DNA of 10,331 nucleotides. It comes from Bryobacterales bacterium. GTDB lineage: Bacteria > Acidobacteriota > Terriglobia > Bryobacterales > Bryobacteraceae. A program made the position numbers and the translations under genes. Every line of letters begins with the position of its first letter. Within the stretch, counting starts at the first letter, position 1. The DNA lies in contig SHUN01000061.1 of NCBI GenBank assembly GCA_009697495.1, positions 1 to 10,331 of the forward strand, in the 5' to 3' direction. Below, piece after piece: positions 1 through 6,241 of the stretch. The notes beneath the pieces were generated by a model. It saw only the letters and a list, made by a program, of their open reading frames with translations. It did not search any database and was not told the DNA's origin.

Positions 1-1138
1 CGTATTCGGGGCGTTTCAGGAGGGCGTCGACGAGTTCCGCCCGTTTGTTCGGATTCTTTGATCGCAGGAATGCCCGTGCTTCGTCCGCGGTAGGGATAAG
101 CCCGATAATGTCGAGCGAAGCGCGGCGCAGGAACGTGGCGTCATCGGCTGGATCGGAGGGAGCAATCGACAGGCGCTGGAGTTTCGTATTGATATGTTCG
201 TCGATAAAGTTATTGACTCGAAGCAAAGCCGTCTTTTGCGGATTGGGAATAACCGCGACGCGCGCGGCGGCGGTGACGCCGGGGCCTCTGACGACGATCG
301 CGGTCTCCCCGCCGCGGTTGCCCGTAACTTCCCCCTTCAGATTGATCGCCGCAATGGAGTCGTCGTTGGACGTGTATTTCACCAGATGCGAGACGTCGGC
401 CTCGGTGCCGTCGTTGAAGCGGGCCGTGACGAGGAGTTTGCGCTTGGCGTCTTTCCCGGTGAGGGTGGCGAGTTCTGGAATCACGCGGAGGCTGGCCATC
501 TGGCGATCCGTTGCGGGATTCCGCGCCGCGCCGTTCTGAATCCACGTCTTGAGCGTTTGGTAGTCCTGCGAAGTTTCGGTGAACAGCTTGCCTCCGGCGT
601 GTTTAACGGCAAACGTGGGCTTGGCCAACAGGAGACTTTTCTCAGGATTGGCCTTATCGATACGGCGGCCATTGTGTTTGGCGACGATCATGTCGTGGTC
701 GGCTTCCGGCTCATAGCCGAACAAGGAGAGTTTGAAGCCATTCTGGCCGGTTAATGCCCCGTGGCACGAGCCGCCATTGCAACCGTACTTGGTCAACACA
801 GGAAGAATGTCCGCCGCGAAACTTTGTTGGACAGGTTTATCGGCTCGCTGGACGAGGGCGGTTGTGGCGGCGGAGAGGCCTTCGAACTGAGCGGTGATTT
901 TAGCTGCGCCGTCTGCTTGTGCCGTGAGTTGCGATTTGTCGATTGTTGCGGCGTGCCCGGTGATCGACAGCGTCGCCTGGCCGGTGACGTCCCGGATCTT
1001 GCCGTCGTCGGATTCAATCAGCACGACTAGCTGTTGCCTGGAACCCTGGCCGAAAAGCAGCGGGTTCTCCGGCAGGATGGTCAGCTTGCGCGGTTGGGCG
1101 GCAAGCGTCGCGGCGAGAAGGAGGAGGAGTATCGGCAT
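1..1138 (-). CDS. Secreted DUF1549-domain cytochrome with Ig-like domains (partial, 3' end missing)
   Basis: The reading frame is open from an ATG at 1138 through the left edge, so 379 N-terminal residues are visible and the C-terminal part (in this family usually the rest of DUF1549 and then DUF1553) lies outside. Residues 1-15 are a leucine-rich signal peptide ending near LAAQ. A BIG2-like Ig fold spans about 18-97. A haem-binding segment follows at about 104-205, with C120-x4-C125-H126, the spaced C-x4-CH form common in planctomycete-type PSCyt proteins. A second Ig-like domain lies at about 217-297, and DUF1549 begins near 305, with the typical FLRRASLDIIGLIPT at 336-350. It is probably a periplasmic or cell-surface c-type cytochrome. 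The family is abundant in Planctomycetes and Acidobacteria, often with unknown substrate; links to polymer degradation are suggested but not shown here. No clear Shine-Dalgarno precedes the ATG. The signal peptide supports this start. Confidence 0.88.
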   Translation of the reverse strand, partial: MPILLLLLAATLAAQPRKLTILPENPLLFGQGSRQQLVVLIESDDGKIRDVTGQATLSITGHAATIDKSQLTAQADGAAKITAQFEGLSAATTALVQRADKPVQQSFAADILPVLTKYGCNGGSCHGALTGQNGFKLSLFGYEPEADHDMIVAKHNGRRIDKANPEKSLLLAKPTFAVKHAGGKLFTETSQDYQTLKTWIQNGAARNPATDRQMASLRVIPELATLTGKDAKRKLLVTARFNDGTEADVSHLVKYTSNDDSIAAINLKGEVTGNRGGETAIVVRGPGVTAAARVAVIPNPQKTALLRVNNFIDEHINTKLQRLSIAPSDPADDATFLRRASLDIIGLIPTADEARAFLRSKNPNKRAELVDALLKRPEY

Positions 1139-1181
1139 CGGCGGGAAAGCCCTATACAGCTCTATCAGAAATGAGCGCGCT

Positions 1182-1562
1182 TTACCAGACCGCGTTCTTG
1201 TAATGTTCTTTGATGTCTTCGTCGGCGGTGATTAGAGGGGCGTTGGCGGAGTGGCGGGCGTGGGCGACGATGATGCGGTCAAAGGCGTCGCGGGTCCATG
1301 TTTCGTTGCAGGCGGCGCGGGCGATTTCGGCGAACGGGATGGGGCAATGGGAGACGCCGATAGTGGAATCGAGATGAGCGACGATTTTGGACGCGGGGGC
1401 CGTGATCCGGTGGATTTCAAAGAGATACTGGAGTTCCAGATAGACCATCGGCGATAAGAAGAGATCGTATCGCTCGATGGCCCTCTGGGCGGTTTTGCTG
1501 ATTTTCCTGACGTCGCCGAGCGCTAGGCGCACGACGACATTGGTATCCAGATAGGCCTGCAT
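1182..1562 (-). CDS. vapC: PIN-domain ribonuclease toxin, VapC type
   Basis: This 126-residue protein is a complete PIN domain. It opens with YLDTNVVVRL, placing the first metal-binding aspartate at D6. The conserved glutamate is E43 in YLELQ, D92 and D95 lie in TRDAFDRIIVAHA, and D114/D116 close the site in LITADED. This is the acidic cluster that binds Mg2+ or Mn2+ in VapC toxins, which cut tRNA, rRNA or mRNA and halt translation. The target cannot be read from the sequence. The gene starts 3 nt after the stop of the Phd-type antitoxin gene, the usual antitoxin-first order, so translation is probably coupled. All catalytic positions are present, so it is likely active. A gap of 43 nt separates it from the downstream DUF1549 gene. 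Confidence 0.9.
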   Translation of the reverse strand: MQAYLDTNVVVRLALGDVRKISKTAQRAIERYDLFLSPMVYLELQYLFEIHRITAPASKIVAHLDSTIGVSHCPIPFAEIARAACNETWTRDAFDRIIVAHARHSANAPLITADEDIKEHYKNAVW

Positions 1563-1565
1563 TGG

Positions 1566-1817
1566 CTAGCCGTTATTGCGTTCCCAGGCGGCAAGGGTCT
1601 CGGCTTGCATGTCCTTGGTGGCCTGATCGAAGTCTTCAATCGTCGTGCCCGGCGCCAGAATTGGCATGGGCTTTAGCCTCGATAACTTGGACGGCTTTGT
1701 TTCGGCGACGATGAAAAACCTCGTGCCCTTGTGCGTGAACTCCACCTTTTCACCCTTCTCAGCCGCATCCACAAGGGTGAAGAGCGACTCCCGAGCTTTG
1801 GAGATTGTTACGGACAT
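1566..1817 (-). CDS. Phd/YefM-family antitoxin of the PIN toxin
   Basis: This 83-residue protein starts MSVTISKARESLFTLVDAAE and continues with GEKVEFTHKGTRFFIV at about 22-37, the N-terminal DNA-binding fold of the Phd/YefM family. The C-terminal half (about 45-83: acidic, with DFDQATKDMQAETLAAW) should be the flexible segment that wraps and blocks the toxin. It is expected to neutralise the neighbouring PIN toxin and, as a complex, repress its own promoter. An AGG-containing ribosome site (TCGAGGCC) lies about 8 nt before the ATG. A promoter with an overlapping palindrome lies directly upstream. The Phd/YefM assignment rests on the N-terminal pattern; VapB-type antitoxins with other folds also pair with PIN toxins. 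Confidence 0.83.
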   Translation of the reverse strand: MSVTISKARESLFTLVDAAEKGEKVEFTHKGTRFFIVAETKPSKLSRLKPMPILAPGTTIEDFDQATKDMQAETLAAWERNNG

Positions 1818-1834
1818 CTTTTGGCCTCGATTCG

Positions 1835-1863
1835 ATTGTACGTCATATCGACAAGATGTACAA
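1835..1863 (-). promoter_or_regulatory. Promoter and likely operator of the toxin-antitoxin operon
   Basis: On the minus strand TTGTAC (1863-1858) and TACAAT (1840-1835) are separated by exactly 17 nt, a good sigma-70 pair. Initiation would fall near 1828, about 10 nt before the antitoxin ATG at 1817. The same DNA at 1836-1863 is an imperfect 28-bp palindrome: arms TTGTAC/GTACAA, centre TCGA, 22 of 28 positions symmetric. A palindrome covering both -35 and -10 fits the operator expected for a self-repressing antitoxin. The -35 box lies only 5 nt beyond the stop codon of the PPC-domain gene. Confidence 0.65.
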
Positions 1864-1867
1864 GAAG

Positions 1868-3814
1868 TTAATTCACCAGCACCGAAATCCGCGGAGCCTC
1901 CTGCCGTTCTCCGTTAGCGGCGCCAAGGATCGCCACGTGCGGCGACCGCGATTCGATCGCCGATTGCGCCGCGCGGATCGTAATCTCGGCGGTCTCCTGG
2001 CCGGAACTGACGGTCAGCGCGTCCATCGTGACGCCGGGCGGCAAATTGTCGAGGGCAAGCACAATCGGCGCCAGGAAATCAGTTTCGCGGCGAATGGTCA
2101 GCGGAATTCTGGCGGAGCCGCCGCGCGGAATATTGACGCTCGACACGGCGGCTTCCAGCGAGAAATTTGGTTTTTGGGCGACGGTGAGGACGGCGCTATC
2201 GACACGGGCGAAGGCAGCCCCTTCGCCGCCGCCGCTGGCGATGCGGACGGAGCGCCAGGCGATGTTCTCGCCCGCCCTCACCAAGACCCTCGCGGCAGTT
2301 CCCGGCAGCGTCTCCGGTCCGGCGATAAGTTCGATTTCGGTCTCGTTTTTACCCGCGGGTATGAAAGCAGCTTTGGCTGTGATCCCCGTCGGCAGTCCCT
2401 CCAAAACAACAGGAATGTCGCCGGTATGGCCATCCAGGCGTTGGACAGAGACTTTCCAGTTTTTTGTCTGGCCGGGGTAGATATAGGGACGGTCATCGGC
2501 GAGTTGGGGCGTGAACCGGGGTTGCGCGGCGGTAACTGTGAGTTGGAAGGGAGTGCCTTCGCTGGCGATCGCGACGGTGTTGCGCAGCTCGAGCGTGTAG
2601 GTTCCGGCGGCGGCGAATTTGTGCGTCAGGCGGGGGTCCTTCGTATAGAATTCGGCGCCCGCAAAGGCGAAGTCGTCATTGGCGGCGAGCACTTTTCCAT
2701 CGGCGTCGAGGAGCCGCATGGTGAGATCGGAATCGGCGCCGAAGCGCTGGGAGCGGACCTCGAAGGTCAGTGATTCACCGGCCTTGGCATCCACGGTAAA
2801 TTTGTGGGGATCGCGGTATCGGGCCATGGCGGTGACTTGGGCCGGGACTGTGATCTGCGGTCCGGCGGCAACGGGAAGGCTGTCGATCAGAAAGGGAACG
2901 GTGTTAGAGCGGCCGGCCGGGGTGACGACGGTGAGACTGTGCTGCCCCGCGGCGTTGGGGACGTTGATTTGCGCGCGGGCGCTGGCGCCATTGACGGCGG
3001 TGATTTTGCCAGCGATTTGGGGGTCGGAGAATTCAAGTTTGGCGTTGCTGTCGTGGAAACCGGCACCGTAAAGAGTGATTTCGTGTTGGCCGGGGGGGAC
3101 GGCGATAGGCGCGACAGTGTCGATGTGCGGAGACTGCCGGATGTCGAGCGTGTAGGCGAAGTTCGGATCGTTGTTACGGTGGGTGGGTTGGACAATGATG
3201 ACGTACTCGCCGGCATTGGGGAAGCGGAAATGGAGGAACGGATCCCAGATAAATCGTTCCTCGGAATGCGCGAGTTTGCGGCCCGTGGAATCGGTGAGAA
3301 TCAGCGCGGCGTCCAGACCGTTGCCGTTGCGGGCGGCGCGGAGATCGAAGAGCCAATGGGAGTCTTTGGCGGCGTGGAATCGGAAGAAGTCGAAGTCGCC
3401 ATCGGTATTGAGCCGGCCGAGGATGGTCGCCGGGACGGCCGCGACTTGCGCTAGTTCCAGGAGGGAGTTGGGTTCGGCCTCGAGAATATGGGGAAGATCG
3501 GAGACGCGGAACAGAAGGGGGCTGGAAGCGCCGCGGGGCGTTATTACGTAGAACGGGTGGGAACCAAACGGGGCGTTATCCGGAATCCGGAACCGCAGTG
3601 TCAGGCGAGTAGGGGAGTGTGTCAGGATCGTGGCGGAAAAGGCCTGGTTGGGCACCAGAACGGAAATGGCGCGGTCGAGGTGCTCCCCGAGCACTTCCGC
3701 TGTGAAGGAATCCCCCCGCTGCCCGGACTGCGGAAAGCTGGACGCGGCGACGGGAGTGCGGTGGACAACGGGATCGGCCGCCAACGCGGCAAGGAGGAAA
3801 AGGAAATAAGGCAC
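1868..3814 (-). CDS. Secreted PPC-domain protein with Ig-like repeats
   Basis: This 648-residue protein has a short signal peptide (about 1-13, YFLFLLAALAA). An IPT/Ig-like segment follows at about 25-104, starting FPQSGQRGDSFTAEVLG. A first bacterial pre-peptidase C-terminal (PPC) domain spans about 110-225: it opens EAEPNSLLELAQ, has GDFDFFRFHA and closes with AGEYVIIVQP. Another Ig/TIG-like unit lies near 230-315, a second PPC-like domain near 325-430 (DADGKVLAANDDFAF, then AAAGTYTLELRN), and beta-rich C-terminal domains follow to the end. No protease, transmembrane anchor or haem motif is visible, so it looks like a binding or structural exoprotein. Proteins of this make-up are commonly encoded beside DUF1549/DUF1553 cytochromes, as the gene at the left edge shows. 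The start is GTG: an in-frame TGA lies 18 nt upstream and the signal peptide begins here, but the ribosome site is weak. The exact role is unknown. Confidence 0.82.
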   Translation of the reverse strand: MPYFLFLLAALAADPVVHRTPVAASSFPQSGQRGDSFTAEVLGEHLDRAISVLVPNQAFSATILTHSPTRLTLRFRIPDNAPFGSHPFYVITPRGASSPLLFRVSDLPHILEAEPNSLLELAQVAAVPATILGRLNTDGDFDFFRFHAAKDSHWLFDLRAARNGNGLDAALILTDSTGRKLAHSEERFIWDPFLHFRFPNAGEYVIIVQPTHRNNDPNFAYTLDIRQSPHIDTVAPIAVPPGQHEITLYGAGFHDSNAKLEFSDPQIAGKITAVNGASARAQINVPNAAGQHSLTVVTPAGRSNTVPFLIDSLPVAAGPQITVPAQVTAMARYRDPHKFTVDAKAGESLTFEVRSQRFGADSDLTMRLLDADGKVLAANDDFAFAGAEFYTKDPRLTHKFAAAGTYTLELRNTVAIASEGTPFQLTVTAAQPRFTPQLADDRPYIYPGQTKNWKVSVQRLDGHTGDIPVVLEGLPTGITAKAAFIPAGKNETEIELIAGPETLPGTAARVLVRAGENIAWRSVRIASGGGEGAAFARVDSAVLTVAQKPNFSLEAAVSSVNIPRGGSARIPLTIRRETDFLAPIVLALDNLPPGVTMDALTVSSGQETAEITIRAAQSAIESRSPHVAILGAANGERQEAPRISVLVN

Positions 3815-3940
3815 TTGGGGCCGAAGATATCACGTTTGCACCCTCTAAATTTGTTTCACGTAAATGACGGAGCCGCCGAAATGGAAAACATAGCGCGCCA
3901 GATGGACCGAGAGCGGCGCATATAAGAGAGGGAGGCCCCA

Positions 3941-4312
3941 ATGCCAATAGATGTGCTGGTCGTGGATGATTCCGCGGCGATTCGAAAGATACTACAGCGT
4001 GTGCTGGCCCAAACGGAACTTCCGTTAGGGAAGATTTTGGAGGCCGGCGATGGGTTCGAAGCGATAGAACGGCTCACAGCGAATAACATCGGCCTGGTCC
4101 TGACCGATATCAACATGCCGAATATGGACGGGATCGAATTGTTGAAGAAGATTCGCGAAAATCCGCAATGGAAATCGATCCCGGTGGTAATGATCACCAC
4201 CGAAGGCAGCCAGCAAAAAGTTCTGGAGGCAGTGGATCTTGGAGCGGCGGGCTATGTGCGCAAGCCGTTTACTGCGGACCAGATCAAAGAAAAGTTGTTA
4301 GGACTCGTTTAA
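3941..4312 (+). CDS. Stand-alone CheY-like response regulator
   Basis: This is a single receiver domain of 123 residues with no output domain. The acidic pocket is D9-D10 (VVDDS), the phosphoacceptor is D56 (LTDINMPNMDG), the switch threonine is T86 or T87 (MITTEG), and the conserved lysine is K108 (VRKPF). All residues needed for phosphorylation are present. It acts in the cytoplasm, receiving phosphate from a histidine kinase not in this window, and works through protein contact, as CheY does at the flagellar motor or in a type IV pilus pathway. A strong ribosome site (GGAGG, 3931-3935) lies 5 nt before the ATG. The CheX-like gene 32 nt downstream suggests a chemotaxis-type circuit. The 126-nt divergent gap upstream shows no convincing promoter. 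Confidence 0.93.
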   Translation: MPIDVLVVDDSAAIRKILQRVLAQTELPLGKILEAGDGFEAIERLTANNIGLVLTDINMPNMDGIELLKKIRENPQWKSIPVVMITTEGSQQKVLEAVDLGAAGYVRKPFTADQIKEKLLGLV

Positions 4313-4344
4313 GCGGGAGCGCAAAGCGCGGACGGAGAGAAATC

Positions 4345-4887
4345 ATGACTCGACAAGAGATGAACGTAATAGTGGAACAGGGCGTTCGCAGCTCGGTGGA
4401 AAATGTCTGCGGAACGATGCTGGGCTGCTCGGTGGAGGTCGGCGAGACACGGCAGATCGGCCACCCGCTGCAGGAGAGCGATGGCGTCGTGGCGCTGATC
4501 GGCATGGCCGGGCAGTGGGTTGGAACTGGCGCGCTGACCTGCAAACCCGATCTGGCCTGTCGTCTGGCAGGGGCGCTCCTGATGGACACTTTCGATACGG
4601 TGAACGAAGAGGTTCTGGACGCGGTGGCGGAACTGACGAATATGGTGATCGGAAATCTGAAGACCGTCATTGAGGAGCACGTGGGACCAATGGGGCTGTC
4701 AACACCGACTACGATCTATGGGGCCAGTTTCACCACGAAAATCGGGGGAAGCCAGGAGTGGACGTTGATCCCGGTCCGGGTATGTGACGGCGATCTTTTG
4801 GTCCAGGTGTGCATGGTACCGAACGAGCAAGGTCGGGGGTCGCTTAACCGCCTCGACGTTGTTGGGCACATGGTCACCAGGAATTAA
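4345..4887 (+). CDS. cheX: CheX-like CheY-P phosphatase
   Basis: The protein has 180 residues. The diagnostic stretch is EEVLDAVAELTNMVIGN at about 88-104. It contains one E-x2-N motif (E96, N99), the catalytic pair of the CheC/CheX/FliY phosphatases; CheC usually has two such motifs, CheX one. The fold pattern also fits CheX: an N-terminal helix (ATG to about residue 25), strands around 45-63, and a C-terminal TKIGGSQEWTLIPVRV strand pair. It should remove phosphate from the CheY-like protein encoded just upstream. The frame is open further upstream into the receiver gene. ATG 4345 is preferred because GGAG lies 7 nt before it and the homologous region begins there. It ends at 4887, directly against the stop codon of the convergent aldolase gene, leaving no room for a dedicated terminator. 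Confidence 0.85.
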   Translation: MTRQEMNVIVEQGVRSSVENVCGTMLGCSVEVGETRQIGHPLQESDGVVALIGMAGQWVGTGALTCKPDLACRLAGALLMDTFDTVNEEVLDAVAELTNMVIGNLKTVIEEHVGPMGLSTPTTIYGASFTTKIGGSQEWTLIPVRVCDGDLLVQVCMVPNEQGRGSLNRLDVVGHMVTRN

Positions 4888-5775
4888 CTAGCCCTTAATC
4901 CCTTCGAAAGCGTTTTCGAGTTCCACGCGTACGTCCGGCGAAACTGGAATGAGCGGAAGGCGCGGAACCCCGCCGTAATACCCATTCAAATCCATCGCAT
5001 ATTTCAGCCCGGGGATGCCGTACTTCACCGTGACGAGCGATGCGGGGTTGGCGATGCGGCTCTGCCAATCCATCCCCGCTTCTTCCTCCCGGGTCCGGAA
5101 CGCTTCCCAGATCGTGACGCACGCATACGGCGCCGCATTCGCGAACGCCAATACAGCGCCAACAGCGCCAACCTTCAGCGACGGATATAGCGTAGGCGCG
5201 CTGCCCGACAGAACCTGGAATCCTGTCTTAACCTCGCGGATCATCCGCATCATCTTCTCCAGGTTTCCCGAGCTTTCCTTTATCGCGACGATGTTGGGAT
5301 GTTCGCTTAGCATGACGACGGCTTCGGCCGCAATATCCACGCCCGTCGCCTGCGGCCAGTTATAGATCATCACTGGAATTTTCGACTGATCGGCCACCGC
5401 CCGGAAATACCGAACCTGCGCTTCGACGCTCGAAAGCAGGCTCTTGTAATAGCGCGGCGTGCGGACCATCGCCGCGACGTACCCCATTTCCGCGGCTTTG
5501 TTCGTCAGCGAAACCGTTTCGCGCACGCTCTCAACACCGGTGCCGCAAAGCAGTTGCTTCCCAGGTTTGGCAAATTGCGCCACCCATTCAAACATCTGCA
5601 TTTTCTCTTCCGGCAACAGCATGACGCTCTCACCCGTGGAGCCGCACACAACATAGCCCGAGAGATTCACCATGTTCAGCTTTTCCACATTATGCTGAAC
5701 CTTCGCTTTGTACAGGTCGCCATTGTGGTTGAAGGGCGTGGCGATGGGAGGATAAATGCCTTGCAGTTTGATCAT
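4888..5775 (-). CDS. DHDPS-superfamily aldolase, most like 4-hydroxy-2-oxoglutarate aldolase
   Basis: This 295-residue class I aldolase is a TIM barrel of the DHDPS/N-acetylneuraminate-lyase superfamily. The pyruvate-binding loop is GSTGES (45-50), the catalytic tyrosine is Y138 (MIYNWPQATG), and the Schiff-base lysine is K166 (IVAIKESSG). In true DHDPS an arginine follows in YNxPxRTG; here that position is A143, which argues against lysine biosynthesis. The C-terminal pattern GIPGLK...GYYGG...R.PL closely matches animal HOGA1, which splits 4-hydroxy-2-oxoglutarate into pyruvate and glyoxylate. That activity is therefore the best guess; other 2-keto-3-deoxy acid substrates remain possible. 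The gene follows atpE on the same strand but is separated from it by a hairpin terminator. The ribosome site is weak (GGA, 6 nt before the ATG). Confidence 0.82.
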   Translation of the reverse strand: MIKLQGIYPPIATPFNHNGDLYKAKVQHNVEKLNMVNLSGYVVCGSTGESVMLLPEEKMQMFEWVAQFAKPGKQLLCGTGVESVRETVSLTNKAAEMGYVAAMVRTPRYYKSLLSSVEAQVRYFRAVADQSKIPVMIYNWPQATGVDIAAEAVVMLSEHPNIVAIKESSGNLEKMMRMIREVKTGFQVLSGSAPTLYPSLKVGAVGAVLAFANAAPYACVTIWEAFRTREEEAGMDWQSRIANPASLVTVKYGIPGLKYAMDLNGYYGGVPRLPLIPVSPDVRVELENAFEGIKG

Positions 5776-5788
5776 GAGTATTCCGTCG

Positions 5789-5830
5789 AAAAGCAGAAAG
5801 GGCGCGGCGGCCGGATGGCACGCCGCGCCC
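5789..5830 (-). terminator. Intrinsic terminator after atpE, within the aldolase leader
   Basis: On the minus strand a perfect 10-bp GC stem (GGGCGCGGCG with CGCCGCGCCC, arms at 5821-5830 and 5800-5809) carries an inner GCC/GGC extension and an ATCC loop. The stem is followed by TTTCTGCTTTT (5799-5789). It lies 26 nt after the atpE stop and ends 13 nt before the aldolase ATG, so it probably ends the F0 transcript. Any transcript reaching the aldolase gene would have to read through it. Confidence 0.75.
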
Positions 5831-5856
5831 GGCCTTTGCGCGGGTTCCTGAAGAGA

Positions 5857-6135
5857 CTAACCCTTTACGAAGATAATGACGAGGGTGTAAAGCGCCAGTG
5901 ATTCGATGAAGATCAGCCCAAGCAGGCCGAAACCACGGATCACTGCGCCTGCGCCCGGGTTGCGGGCAATGCCCTCAGCAACGCCAGCGATGGCCTTGCC
6001 TTGTCCCAGAGCGCAAAGTCCCGAGGCGATCGCCATCGAGAACGCGCCCGTAATCACCATGCCGCCATCGGCCGCCATCATCGGCGTGGTGAAAGCGAGC
6101 AGAACGAGCGTCAGCAGAAAGAGCTTTCCAAACAT
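5857..6135 (-). CDS. atpE: ATP synthase F0 subunit c, with N-terminal leader
   Basis: The 92-residue protein has two transmembrane hairpin helices (about 26-50 and 65-90) joined by the polar loop ARNP (57-60), which docks on the F1 rotor. The ion-carrying carboxylate is E78 in FIESLALY. Residues 1-21 form an additional hydrophobic, signal-peptide-like leader (KLFLLTLVLLAFTTPMMA) that most bacterial c subunits lack; cleavage near MAAD would leave a typical mature length of about 70. The c subunits form the rotating membrane ring that turns ion flow into ATP synthesis. Q45, S79 and Y83 fall where sodium-type rings have ligands, but the threonine after the serine is missing. The ribosome site AAGGAG lies 8 nt before the ATG. 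The 106-nt gap upstream to atpB holds only weak hairpins (such as CCTTG/CAAGG) and no clear promoter. Confidence 0.96.
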   Translation of the reverse strand: MFGKLFLLTLVLLAFTTPMMAADGGMVITGAFSMAIASGLCALGQGKAIAGVAEGIARNPGAGAVIRGFGLLGLIFIESLALYTLVIIFVKG

Positions 6136-6241
6136 TTTTACTTCTCCTTGATTATGAATTTGCGCTCAGGAGGTGGTTCCAGGCAGCCCTTGGGAGGGAG
6201 CAAGGCTCACACTGCGCGCCGCAGAATGCCAGTATGAAAAA

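Noticed and set aside
194..754. Plus-strand open frame of about 186 codons at the left end
   Set aside because: It lies antisense to the DUF1549 cytochrome frame, which is open to the edge and contains the haem and DUF1549 motifs.
1805..2773. Long plus-strand open frame of about 320 codons opposite the PPC-domain gene
   Set aside because: Its translation is rich in R, G and D with no recognisable domain or good ribosome site. The opposite strand encodes a clear signal peptide with PPC and Ig domains, so this is a GC-driven shadow.
2804..3454. Plus-strand open frame of about 216 codons opposite the PPC-domain gene
   Set aside because: Low-complexity G/V/E/D composition antisense to a well-supported gene, with no family resemblance.
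3921..3926. TATAAG as a -10 box for the CheY-like gene
   Set aside because: Transcription would begin inside the Shine-Dalgarno, and no matching -35 lies about 17 nt upstream.
4168..4344. Earlier in-frame start for the CheX-like gene
   Set aside because: It would overlap most of the 3' half of the receiver gene, adds non-family sequence and lacks a ribosome site; ATG 4345 has GGAG 7 nt upstream.
5154..5172. Tandem repeat of cagcgccaa
   Set aside because: It is a two-copy repeat within the aldolase coding sequence that encodes the conserved VGAVGAV stretch, so it is explained by the protein.
6136..6241. Possible leader regulator or terminator between atpB and atpE
   Set aside because: Only short 5-bp stems are seen (CTGCG/CGCAG and CCTTG/CAAGG) with no U tract or known leader motif.
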